Below, in pieces: positions 52,578-63,185 of a stretch of DNA of 64,000 bases. Position 1 is the stretch's first letter. Every line of letters starts with the position of its first letter. The translations under genes were made by a program, and so were the position numbers. Source of the stretch: Thuidium tamariscinum (lineage: Eukaryota > Streptophyta > Bryopsida > Hypnales > Thuidiaceae). Under the pieces are notes generated by a model. The model saw only the letters and a list, made by a program, of their open reading frames with translations, was not told the DNA's origin and did no database searches. The DNA is taken from NCBI GenBank assembly GCA_947034885.2, contig OX344755.2, forward strand, positions 24,745,052-24,809,051, in the 5' to 3' direction.

Positions 52578-52855
52578 TGCGGATGGGGCGACCACTTATA
52601 AACCCGATGTCGCCTGGGGCGCGTGCGTTCCGTGCGAGGGCGACTGCGGGTGGGGCGAGTGCGGGAAGGGCAACCGCACGAGGGCGACCGCGGGTCCTTT
52701 GAAGGACCTGTTTTGCGGTCTGGGCGACCGCGCCTGGGCGAGTGCGCGAAGGGCGACCGCGGGTCCTTCACAGCAGTGGCGACCGCGGGTCCTTTTACGA
52801 GGTCATTTATTTTTGAATTTCCCGCCTTCTGACTTGGGCGACCACAGGTTGTTCA
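52578..52855. repeat. GC-rich word array C
   Basis: Eight exact GCGAC/GTCGC cores plus near variants, with GGGCGACCGCGGGTCC recurring four times on the plus strand. It sits directly upstream of the shared core and the 465-aa ORF, which is on the minus strand. Confidence 0.85.
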
Positions 52856-52859
52856 TCAA

Positions 52860-53704
52860 GGAAATCTGAATTTTGGATTTCGCCCTCTGAAAAATAGTTG
52901 TAGAAATGAAAAGGAAGCCGATGTGAACTAAAAAAAGGATTCATGGGAAGAAATGGTGTGTAAAAGAACAAGGAAATGCCCATTTTTTCAAAAAATAAAA
53001 GTTTATAAAAATAAAAAGGGAAATCATATTAACTAAAGAATGCTCATTTGGAGAAAATTCCATGAGAAAATAAATATAAAAATAACACAATCAATGAAAG
53101 GCTTGAAAGAAAAATGCATTGTAGGAATGAAAAGAAAAATCTCAGTATCAATAAAAAAAAATCATGAATTCAACTACAATAGTGCAGTAATGACCTGAAG
53201 TATGTCAAAGCTAAATGCTCAATAATGTAATTGAATGCCTATATAAGTTAAAATGCAATGGTATACATTTCCACCAATATTTGGTGTGTAATTTTTGAGC
53301 ATAGGAAGCTGAGATTCATTTTATATAGATTAATAATGATGTCCAAAGTTGTACACCATCTAATTTGGTGGGAAAAATATCTAACTAAAGAAATTGTTGC
53401 AAAAGTATTCTATATAAAAATAACTACCAAGTGGACTACTAAGTATTATTCAACCTTCTTTTTTGGATCCATATTGCTTACATAAAAAAATATAGAAGCA
53501 TGTCTATTCTTTATTGTTTTTTTATTTAAGTTGAAGGTGACATTTGAGAGCCATTGTAAATACAAAATCACATCATTTCTTTGTTTTCCTTACGACCCCC
53601 AATCAACATCCAAGAGCATAATAAAACATGAATTTCTTTTTTGGGTTTTAGAATATGATGATTATGGTGTGAAAGACCCTGAATCCAAAAGCACATTAGC
53701 CTTG
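52860..53704. other. AT-rich spacer inside the long-TIR element
   Basis: No gene recognised. Confidence 0.4.
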
Positions 53705-53709
53705 TTTTT

Positions 53710-54150
53710 GTGGGAGGTTTCTATTGGGAACCTCATTTAATTCTACGACATATTTTTTTATTTTTTTAGAAAGTTTCCCATCATAACTTCATTAAATTCA
53801 AAAGAGCATTTTCTTTTAAGAGGTTCACATCAGAAATCTCATTTAATTATAAAACTAATATCTTAATTATTTAGTAAGGGTTTTCATTAGGAACCTTATT
53901 TAATTCAAAAACATATTTATCTTGAACCCCTTTTTTTAAAGGGTTCCCACTAAGAACTTCATTGCACTCAAAAACACATTTTTTTGGATGTGGTTCCCAT
54001 TGGAAACCTCATTTATTTCAAAAACACAATTCCCTCTTTTTTTGGCGTGGTTTACATTGCAAACCTCATTTCATAAAAAAAAACAATTTCCCTCTTTTTC
54101 AAAAGAGGTTTGCATTGGGAACCTCATTCAATCCAATAATTTGTTTTATT
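53710..54150. repeat. Minisatellite, ~57-bp units, 7 copies
   Basis: The block GGTTTCYATTGGGAACCTCA, or variants of it, recurs near 53,716, 53,820, 53,877, 53,940, 53,991, 54,048 and 54,105, followed by TTTAATTCAAAAACACA-like sequence. Spacing is 51-63 bp apart from one longer gap. Confidence 0.8.
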
Positions 54151-54769
54151 TTATAAAAAATTTGGTTCTTGTTGTGCATAAACTCATATGCATTAAATTC
54201 TGTGATGCCTTATTTGGAATACTCATTCAAAAGATGTTAAGTGATATAACCTCACCTTTGGAATTCTCGGAAAAAAATTAAATTTTTAAGCTATTAGTAG
54301 TTGAGGTTAGGGGTCAACTTTAAATCAACCTCTACTTAAATAACTATTTAGAGAGAACAAAACATTATTTTCTTTAGGGTGAAATCGTAGATCAAATATT
54401 GAAAGATTCCTTAGTTATTGGTCACAGGATTGATGATATCATCATTTGGAACATGAAGGGGGGGGATTTTAGTGCTCAATTTCCTTTTCTATCTAGCCTT
54501 TCGGCCCTTTTCAAGCTTGGCCGCTTTGTATATTGGATTCATCTTAATGCAATAGTTCTTCCATTTTTTCAAATACATATTTAATTTTATTTTTTTCAAA
54601 TTCATTTCAAAAATAAAGTATTACAAAATCTAAATTCAAAGTGGAAAAATTTTAGGATCTAAATATTCTAAAACGTAGGTATTGTATATGGTATTATTGT
54701 CCAACAATATGTTATAATCTTATTAAAATATCAAGGATTATTTTGAGTTTTCTTCTATTCTAATCCTTG

Positions 54770-55920
54770 CCTTTATCCTTTACAAATTAATATCAATCCT
54801 CTTTAGTTTTTTGAGATAGGACAAGTTCTTATACACTTTAACAATTCCTTAAAATTATAAGCGTACAAGTTCTAACTAGGTAAATGCAGAGATTATCAAG
54901 GTAAAGAAAATATAATATTATCACTTATGGAATTATGGATCAAGAGAGTATAAATAGGTATGCCACAACTATAGAATATTTCAACGTGTTTATAACATAT
55001 ACCCTATAATATAAGTGTGTATAACATAAGTGTACTAGAAATCTCTTTTCTATGATCCAAACACGTATATTATAAGTGAATCGTCTTCTAGTCTTAGGGA
55101 CTCACATTCTTAGGCTCATATAGTAGCATCCGTCACGAGTTTTAAGAGGGATTTGGGATGCAATAGATCTCCCATTTGTTCAAAAAATAAAAAATAAAAA
55201 ATTGTACAATGGTTTGTAAAGTTCTTCATTTAATTCAATATTCAAAATTTATTACAATAATTAAAATATAATGTGTAGGATAATTCTTTGAAATTTGAAC
55301 CATTGAAATTAGCATTTTCAATTCTAGAATTGAACTACTAACAACTTAGTCTTTGAAATCATTCAATATTCCTATCTACTTGCTATGTTTTCCCAAAATG
55401 TTATACACTTCCAAATGGTTAAAAAGTTCTCAAGTATATTATCAATTGCCTCTAAACATTGGTATAAATAAGCACCACCATTTACGGCAATTGTTTTATA
55501 TAAATGTGATTGTATGAAGGGCAACTTCCAGATTTTCTTACATGTCACGGCCCTCAAAAGAATTTCAACCAATTCAAATGTTAATAGCAAGGTAATTCTC
55601 ATGGTAGAAAAATTTGAAATTTCCTCCACCACTTTTCAAACTAGCATAATATAGGATACTACAACTATATGTGCCTCAATTCATTTTTTTCCTCAAAATC
55701 TACTACTTGTATTCAAAAGAGCAATTATGGATAAAACAAAATTCAAATCACTTAGAGGTTTAAAATTCATAGTTGGAGAATGTTCATTGAATTGCATTCA
55801 AAGATTTGCATTAGTTTGGCAAAGGTATAACCTCTTCTAATTCTTCACTCCATTTGGCTCAAATGCTTTGTTCTATTAAATGTTAGATTTTAGTACAATG
55901 AGATTTTCCATTTACTAAAA
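54770..55920 (-). repeat. Right arm of the 6.7-kb long-TIR element
   Basis: Inverted, diverged partner of 49,230-50,660. It ends about 60 bp before GC-rich array D begins. Confidence 0.75.
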
Positions 55921-55977
55921 AACTAGGATACAATACATTAAACTATTCCCTAATGACAAATTTTTAGTTGTCATGTA

Positions 55978-56737
55978 AAGCGACCGCCTTTAGAGCGACC
56001 ACACTTCACAATTTATTTATTTATTTTGAACCAAAGGGGCAAGCCCTCTGCATGAAGAAGCTTAACAAAATTTGCAAACCCTGAAAGTAAGGCGACCGTG
56101 GGTAAGGGGCGACCGCGCCTCAAGGGCGATCGCCAGTGCCACAAGTTGCGTCAGAACACACTACCATTCCAGGCTCGATCGCCCCTTAAGAGAATATTCT
56201 ATTTACTAAATAGGTTTCATCCAGTGTCCCGCAATGCTCTATCAGCAGGGTTGAAGTTCGAGTTTCAACGAGATATTTCTCGATTTTATCCATCTTCAGA
56301 AGTTTTTTGTTGTAGACATCATAAACTCGATTGAAAACATGATGAGCACTTTTCACTTGCAGCTCCGACGACACGGGATTATCTCGACACTTGGCAGTGC
56401 ACAGCACAATTGCCTTCCCGAGCAAAACTTCCACCACATTCTCATTCTCAACTCCCTTGATACTGCCTTGCGATATAAACACCTCCTTCCCGGCCTTGCG
56501 TGGAGGAAGCTCTTTCTTCAGAGTAAGGGAGCTCCTCAACCGCAGTCGCCCCCCATCCGCGGTCGCCCCCCATCCGCGGTCGCCCCCCATCCGCTGTCGC
56601 CCCCCAGCCGCGGTCACCCCCAGCCGCGGTCGCCCCCAGTCGCGGTCGCCCTACCCGCGGTCGCCCTACGCACCCGAGGTCGCCTACCCGCGGTCGCGTC
56701 TGGATCCGCACGCGCCTGGGGCGACTTCGGGTACTTA
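55978..56737. repeat. GC-rich word array D
   Basis: About 14 exact GCGAC/GTCGC cores. The left part (55,978-56,180) has scattered plus-strand words. The right part (56,535-56,700) is a compact run of ~17-bp tandem units, CCATCCGCGGTCGCCCC, decaying to shorter ones. The AT-richer DNA between them (56,185-56,530) reads only as short ORFs on both strands. Confidence 0.87.
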
Positions 56738-56836
56738 AGCAGTCTCCGGGACCGCATTCGCCATCTTGCCTCGGCCTTGCGCATTGTCTTTCACCCGCCT
56801 TGGAGTGGCTGAATGCATGCCCGTAGGCCGAGGTCC
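56709..56836 (+). promoter_or_regulatory. Shared promoter-like block (copy 2), kinase-like ORF
   Basis: CACGCGCC, GCGACTTCGGG, TACTTAAGCAGTC, TTGCGCATTG, CACCCGCCTT and GTGGCTGAATGCATGCCCGT appear in this order, ending about 85 bp before the ATG at 56,920. The whole order is repeated at 63,138-63,262. TACTTAAG is placed where a TATA element could be. Confidence 0.75.
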
Positions 56837-56919
56837 TTTATTCGATTTTGGGGGGATTTTTTTGTCATTTTGATCTATAAAATTCCTCAAAGCTACGGTG
56901 AAGCTTTTGATTACACGCA

Positions 56920-58575
56920 ATGTCCAACCCAATAGAAGATGGCGACGTGAGGCACAAAGGTGTTTTGGATACTCATCCAATATTCTCAGAAATGCCTAAT
57001 CCCACAGAGGGTACCAGTACCTTGAGGCGAAAATCCCTTTGGGATTTGGATGATCCACAACACTTTCTAGAGCCTATATTTACAAGCGAAACAACAGGGA
57101 ATGAAGCTCGATTGAAGAAAAAGAAGTCCAGGTCTGCTCATGATAAGGATCCAACATATCCTCCTTCAAGTTATACGAAGTATGCATACGAGGTGTGCCT
57201 TCAATGGTACGCTGGCAAAAGTGTACAATTTTTGGAGGCAAACTATTTGAGGGATGCTGGAACAGGCACGGAGAAGCTGACGGGGGATTTGGAGGCCCGA
57301 ATCTTAAGCAAGTGTTATGAATCAGAGGACTTCAAAGACGTGGACTTAACGTACAATTCCAGATTTTGTGATTGGATGACTGATACTATTCAGGCAGTAA
57401 CTTTTAATACCAAGAAATTGATGATAGAGTTCCGTGCACCAACCACAGGACGAGTGGAAGATGAAGAGGCAAAGGAATTCCGTGCGAAGATGGAGTGGTG
57501 GCATACTGCGTCCAAGAGATTGTCAAAGTTTGGATCGAGGGGTTTCAAGTGGAAAAATGACGCTGTGAAGGCTGCATTTGCAAGAGATAGTGGAGTGAGT
57601 ATCATATGGATTCCACCCACGGCAAAGGTTGAGGCCCTCGGTGGTTTTTCTCGTGAAGGTGGCCACAGAAAGGTGCGAAAGGTTCGAATAACAGGTCTAG
57701 ATACCATTCCACCAAATATTGCTCTTGCGGGGAAAATGCCAAAAACGAAGGACTTGCGTGATCAACGGGTGGAGCGGTCCGTAGAGGCCTTGGCATGCCC
57801 TTTAAATCATGCAGGCTTAATTAAGTTTTTTGCCTTAAACTCAATTACCATGGAAGCGTATACATTGTGGTGGAATGGAGGTCATTTGGGTGACTTACTG
57901 AATGTGGATAAGCTGGTGTCACGAACTACTGAATGGCACGAAGTGCATCGAATCAGAGAACTTCCTGAAGAGAAACAAAAGGAAGTTAGCCTTTTTCGAA
58001 GGCATAAGGCAAAGTTGGCATGGACCTTGGTGTATGTGACTCACCTCATGCACCAATCATCAGTGCTACACAACGATTTATCTCCGAGAAATGTATTGTT
58101 GCACTATCCTGATTATTCAAATGAAATAATCAACATTGGGATTTGTGATTTCGGAATTACAAGCCGTGTAAACGAAAAAGCCCCATCGCATTATGAATAT
58201 CCTACCAAGGAAGAGACACGGAAGCAACAAGAGGGACGATGGTGGGTGGCTCCAGAGTTGTTTTATACATTTGGACCACCTAATTCGGATACAAGCATAC
58301 CAATTATGCAATCGAGGCATAAATATACAAAGCAGTCAGACTCGTATTCTATTGGAAAGCTGGTGGAAGCTATGAAGATTGGGGATATGTATCCTTTTGA
58401 CAAAGAGACATTCACAACGATGGATGCATGTAGGTATTTTGCTATGAAGGTGGGCCAACTCAAAAATGAAGATCTGAAGGAGAGACCAACATGTACAGAG
58501 GTGGTGAATTTGGTCCTGGGGCCTCCATGGTATATGAAGCCTCCAACATTTGTATTGCGCGATTCCCCCCTGTAG
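56920..58575 (+). CDS. Intronless protein-kinase-like protein
   Basis: 551 residues, no interruption. The C-terminal half has a kinase fold: VLHNDLSPRNVLL (~382-394) is the catalytic loop with D386 and N391 but Asn in place of the usual Arg; ICDFG (D410) is the metal motif; WWVAPE (~441-446) is the end of the activation segment; QSDSYSIGKL (~472) is the helix-F Asp. An alpha-C-like stretch (VERSVEALACPLNHAGLIKFF) lies at ~284-304. I see no clear Gly-rich loop or VAIK lysine. Residues 1-250 (with YEVCLQWYAGKSVQFLEANY) match nothing I know. With a catalytic Asp, Asn and DFG it could be active; the lost loop Arg suggests no activation-loop phosphorylation control. Its upstream region is the shared GC-array and core module. 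Probable role unknown. Confidence 0.82.
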   Translation: MSNPIEDGDVRHKGVLDTHPIFSEMPNPTEGTSTLRRKSLWDLDDPQHFLEPIFTSETTGNEARLKKKKSRSAHDKDPTYPPSSYTKYAYEVCLQWYAGKSVQFLEANYLRDAGTGTEKLTGDLEARILSKCYESEDFKDVDLTYNSRFCDWMTDTIQAVTFNTKKLMIEFRAPTTGRVEDEEAKEFRAKMEWWHTASKRLSKFGSRGFKWKNDAVKAAFARDSGVSIIWIPPTAKVEALGGFSREGGHRKVRKVRITGLDTIPPNIALAGKMPKTKDLRDQRVERSVEALACPLNHAGLIKFFALNSITMEAYTLWWNGGHLGDLLNVDKLVSRTTEWHEVHRIRELPEEKQKEVSLFRRHKAKLAWTLVYVTHLMHQSSVLHNDLSPRNVLLHYPDYSNEIINIGICDFGITSRVNEKAPSHYEYPTKEETRKQQEGRWWVAPELFYTFGPPNSDTSIPIMQSRHKYTKQSDSYSIGKLVEAMKIGDMYPFDKETFTTMDACRYFAMKVGQLKNEDLKERPTCTEVVNLVLGPPWYMKPPTFVLRDSPL

Positions 58576-58870
58576 TGATGAATGCATTAGTTGAAGGCAA
58601 ATTGTTGAGCTATTAGAAGAAATTGTTGGCAACAATGTGAGCCTATCATTTTGTATTACTATACACGAATATATAAATTTTTCTTTGGCAAAACAAAGTG
58701 TACATACCATTGCCTTCCATGCATTGTATTTTAAAAGTTAAAATATAATTTATCTTGGAGTCAAATTTGTCTTCACTGTGAGTTGAAATGTCATATGACA
58801 TGTTTGTATCAAGTCCATAAGATCACCTTTTTGGGGAGTATGGGGAAATAATATATTACGCAGGCTTTAT
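58576..58870 (+). other. 3' flank of the kinase-like ORF
   Basis: AT-rich, probably 3' UTR; it abuts the foldback element B2. Confidence 0.45.
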
Positions 58871-59961
58871 GGGTGATTGCATGAAACACTTGTACTGCTG
58901 TGTTGCATCATGTTTTGTGGTGACTAGTTTTTTAGCCATAACTTATGTTTTTTAGCTCCAAATGATTCAAATTTTTAAAAATGGGTACTCATAACTATTA
59001 TACATCATTTAGAATTTTTGAAGATTTAAAAAAAATATTTTACTATTTTTAAATAGCCCCCAATTTTTTGTCACATATTCCAATTTAGGGGTTTTTAGTA
59101 CTATTTAGAACCCCAAAAAAAGAATTTTGAGCTGAAATTTTGAGAGAATGTTTTTTTAGTAGAATTATAGCTTACCTCCAAAGGAATTATAAAAATAGTC
59201 ATTTTTTGGATGTATAGAAGTCCACAAAGAGACCTTCTTTCTACTTGCTTTTTGAAACATATTAAACATTTTTTTGGTGATTTTCTTGGTCAAGCCTTAT
59301 CACCAAAAAATCTTCTCAAATGGCCAATTTTTATTTTTATTTTCAAAAATGTTTTTTATTTTTTATTAATTAGAACATTGAAGTATGTATTTTCTTCACC
59401 GGAATTCTATGTGTTGTATGTCCAAAATCCTAGTGAAGAAAAATACAACTTCAACATTTTAATTTGTAAAAAATAGAAAAAACAAATTTAATGAAATCTA
59501 AAAATTGGCCATTTGAGAAGACTTTTTGGTGATAAGGCTTGACCAAGAAAATCACCAAAAAAATGTTTAATATGTTTCAAAAAGCAAGTAGAAAGAAGGT
59601 CTCTTTGTGGACTTCTATACATCCAAAAAATGACTATTTTTATAATTCCTTTGGAGATAAGCTACAAGTCTACTAATAGAATATCCACTCAAATATTCAA
59701 CTCAAAATTCGGTTTTCTGGGTTCTAAATAGTACTAAAAACCCCACAATGTCAAAGTGTGACAAATTAACAAAATTGAATTTTAAATATCAAATGTTTTT
59801 TTTTAATTTGTAAGAAATAAGAATAATAATTTGAGTCAAGATATCGAGGAAGTGTTTTTTTATTTTGGACACTTAGTTTTTTATTCAAAAGTTAGAGCCA
59901 TCTTAAAGCGGTCAACCCAAAAAAACGCAACAAATAGTACAAGTGTTTCCTGCATTCACCC
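58871..59961. mobile_element. Foldback element B2 (1.09 kb)
   Basis: A near-complete palindrome: paired coordinates sum to 118,832 and the centre is at 59,416. The ends are GGGTGATTGCATGAAACAC and the inverse of GGGTGAATGCAGGAAACAC. The arms around 59,210-59,330 and 59,500-59,620 match almost base for base (e.g. GAAGTCCACAAAGAGACCTTC). It belongs to the same family as 24,561-25,207 but is longer. No ORF. Confidence 0.88.
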
Positions 59962-61326
59962 TTAATATGCTCACAAATTTCATGCTCATGCCTCATGGAG
60001 TCATGGCTCTTAGCTCACAAGCTCTTTGTTGCAAGCTCTCATACTAGTGTCGTTGAAAGTGAACGTGTTCAAATTACTTGTTAAATTGTGTTAAAGGATT
60101 TTCATTATTTTGTCATTTTTTATTTTTATATTTTTTAAAAATATTTTGTCATATTTTTAAATAGTCACTTGATTGCTTGAAGTCAATGACATTGACATGT
60201 TTGTTGGCCCTTTAGTGTGCAATTTTTTTTCCCAATAATAGACAATATTGAGTAAAATTACAATTCCCAAAATGTTATAGGTTTTTTTTGTCCATAGTAC
60301 TCTATAGTATAAGGGATTTTTTTCCTCTAGTCATTTACATCCTTAAAGATTTAAAATAGACTTAAGAGATATGGGACTTCAAGCAACAAAGGACCCAAAC
60401 ATTTGAGACTTCATTCACTTCAAGAGTTCAAGTTGGTAGTAATTAAATAAAATATGATGAGCCTTTATCCGTATAGTGAAACTAAAAAGTCCTTGATAAT
60501 TGTATCCTCCATTTCTTTGCTCCTCAATCCTTACGTGCAAAGATTTTTAGGTGATTTTTTAGATTAGAGATGAATTAGAGATGAATTGACATGATTGACT
60601 AGTGCATGTATTCAGAATTTGAATTTTCTATTAAAAATTTCCGATCATTATGAAATATGAATTTATGAAGAAAGCTTAAAAGAAACTAATATTCAATACT
60701 TAATCCTTGAAGGGCAAAGGGGGACATAATGTACTTACTCGAAATTTTCAATGACAAATTCCCGATAGGGCAAAACTAATTTAAGTCTTCATTCTTAATA
60801 CACAAAGAAAACTTTAATTTTATTTTCAAATTTTATTTATTATAAATCTGAAAAATATTACCCTAAACCTAGAGTTCTAGAATTATAGTGTGAATGTATG
60901 ATAGAAAATACCAAATAATTAGAATGATTCCAATTTTCTGGGAAGATGTTTCTATTTATGGAATGATAATAAAAGATTTATAAAATTTGAAAATTTACAC
61001 ATATATAGTTTTTATAAAAATGTTAAGATCCAATTTGGCCAATTTCCCTATTTTTTACAAATTGAAAAATAAAAGTGCCTATTTCCATGAGCCATTTGTA
61101 TTTTTCTAGTTCACCACTTCACCTACTTAGAAACCTTTTCTACACTTTTCCTTCATCGGATATCTTCTTCTAGAAGAAATATACATTCCCTATATTTTTT
61201 ATATTTTTTAAAAATTGTTTTTGTATTTTGAAAGTACTCCCGGAAAATCAAGAGTACTATGGCCAAAGTGTACCAAAACCGGTCAACCCTCCTATGAAGA
61301 TAGGCTGTTTGTTTGTTTGGATGTTT
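59962..61326. other. AT-rich spacer
   Basis: No gene. 59,995-60,060 carries a fragment resembling the right end of the candidate element at 37,251-38,090. Confidence 0.4.
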
Positions 61327-61620
61327 GTTACGTTGAGATCTCCCGGACCGTGAGTCCCCCGGGTGCGTGTTTGGTACCATTGGAAAGCCCTCGGCGAGGA
61401 GGGGTGCACGGGCTTTGATTCATGGTGTTCTGACCTACGGCATGAAAGTTATTGAATTTTGAAGTTTCTATATGTTACGTTGAGATCTCCCGGACCGTGA
61501 GTCCCTCGGGTGCCTGTTTGGTACCGTCGGAAAGCCCTCGGCGAGGAGGGGTGCACGGGCTTTGATTCACGGTGTTCCAACCTACGAAATGAAAGTTATT
61601 GAATTTTGAAGTTTTTATAC
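61327..61620. repeat. GC-richer 147-bp tandem duplication
   Basis: GTTACGTTGAGATCTCCCGG starts both copies (61,327 and 61,474). The copies share AAAGCCCTCGGCGAGGAGG, GTGCACGGGCTTTGATTCA and ATGAAAGTTATTGAATTTTG, and differ at only a few bases. A short GC-rich piece (GGCAACGGCACGGGCCACCC) follows at ~61,656. Confidence 0.88.
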
Positions 61621-61828
61621 ATTTATAAAAATATTTTTTTCTTTTCTTTTAGACCGTGGCAACGGCACGGGCCACCCTAGTCTTTCTTGAACTTACGATA
61701 AATGGTCTACAACATAAAATTCTTTGAAAGATCTAACATGTTGAATACTTGAATTAGAATTTGAACAATTTTAATTAAAAGAAAGTTGTCGAACTTGTCA
61801 AAATGTAGACAATTTTTTCAATTTACAA

Positions 61829-62835
61829 CAAATTCCAAGAAGCTCAAAATAGGCCTTGGCGCCTTGTCATTAAGGAGTTAATGGCTTTACATGTGGAGAA
61901 GTTTCTTGTGCCATTCCATGTTTGATAGTTTTGCTATAGATCTTGAATAAAGTACAAGATTTCAATTTAGAAATTTTGAATGGAAACGAAATTTAATTCC
62001 AAATATTCGGTTTTGTTACCTTTTATGAATAGCTAATTGGTTAAGTTTGAATGTCAAAATGAAGTTATAAATTTGTAATGGGAGAAACCAAGAAAATATT
62101 GAAAGGCACTATATTTTTTTATTTTCTTTAATGATTTTAGATTGGCTTACTGACATATTGGATATTTGGATGAGGAAATGGAGTTTGTCATCATGCTTTA
62201 CAATAATTTGTTTATTACATTTTGGAAGAATGGATGTGAATTCATTTATTCATGGTATATTTAACTTCTTTATCTTATATACTATTATAGATTGAATTCC
62301 TTTATTTTGTTTTGTTTGCAATATTTTCAAAGAAGGAAGAAAATGATAGATAGTACTGAACTATGTTGTTTAGAAATCATTTAAACCATAGGGATGGTCA
62401 ATTATGTTATTCCATCAACACTTTTTTGCCATTTTGGCATGTACAATAATTTTCTACCTTTGCCTATTTACAATTTATTTCCCTTATCATATATAATTTG
62501 AATAGTTTTAAAACCTTTTAATACAGTATCAAATTTGTTTTTTTCGTAAATATAGAAGAAGACTACTATTTTTTAACTACTTGCAAAACCATTTCTAGAT
62601 ACATGAGAGGTTCCTCAGAAATAAATTATTGAAAATAGATATCTTTTTTTTGGTGAACTATTATCTTCAAAGATTATAGAAAGTTACAACACAAAGGATT
62701 TTTCGATTTCAACCATACAAAATTCTTACAAATTTGGGACTTCACGACTTTAGGGGATGCTAACTTCGTAGAAGTCACTGAACTAATCATTAACCAGTAA
62801 ATGGCCAGGGCCTATTTTGAGCTCCTTCGAATTTG
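61829..62835. repeat. Inverted-repeat pair about 1 kb apart
   Basis: Left AAGCTCAAAATAGGCC ... GTTAATGG and right CATTAACC ... GGCCTATTTTGAGCT pair imperfectly over about 50 bp. The sequence between has no ORF. It could be the ends of a decayed TIR element. Confidence 0.45.
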
Positions 62836-63021
62836 CTTTCATTAAAACGGAATGTAAACATTTTCATAAGTTTTTATTATTTCACTCTTGATTAGAAATG
62901 ACAAACATTATCATCAAAGGTTGCATAGGAAAAAAAATATATCACTTATAGAGTGAAAGACTATAATATTTGATAATGAAGGTGTTAAAACAACAAAAGA
63001 ACTAGAAGCCCCAAACCCGAA

Positions 63022-63185
63022 GGCGCGGTCGCCCATCCCGCAAACGCGCACCCGTGGTCGCGCACCCGCGGTCGCACCCCACGAACGCGCACCTTCCTGG
63101 ACTCGCGGTCACCTTGAATGCGCAGTCGCCCTTGCGCACGCGCCCTAGGCGACTGCGGGTACTTAAGCAGTCGCCCCGACCCGTA
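63022..63185. repeat. GC-rich word array E
   Basis: Six exact GCGAC/GTCGC cores and close variants, mostly in the CGCGGTCGCCC orientation, directly before the shared promoter-like block and the ORF at 63,502. Confidence 0.83.

Larger units (their letters stand above)
49230..55920. mobile_element. Old long-TIR element enclosing the 465-aa ORF
   Basis: Arms of more than 1 kb at the two ends are inverted repeats of each other (paired coordinates sum to about 105,146 near the TGCTACTATATGAG block at 50,018 and 55,115). Arm identity is clearly below that of the 14.4-kb palindrome, so it is old. Between the arms lie the coiled-coil ORF, GC-rich array C and a minisatellite. Long TIRs are typical of Mutator-like elements, but no transposase of that family is present and the exact ends and target duplication are unresolved. 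It could be a plain genomic inverted duplication. Confidence 0.6.

Noticed and set aside
49230-55920. Arms of the 6.7-kb structure as LTRs
   Set aside because: The arms are inverted with respect to each other, not direct, and no polymerase or integrase frame lies between them.
61327-61620. 147-bp direct repeat as terminal repeats of a retroelement
   Set aside because: The copies are directly adjacent with nothing between them, and no retroelement proteins were seen nearby.
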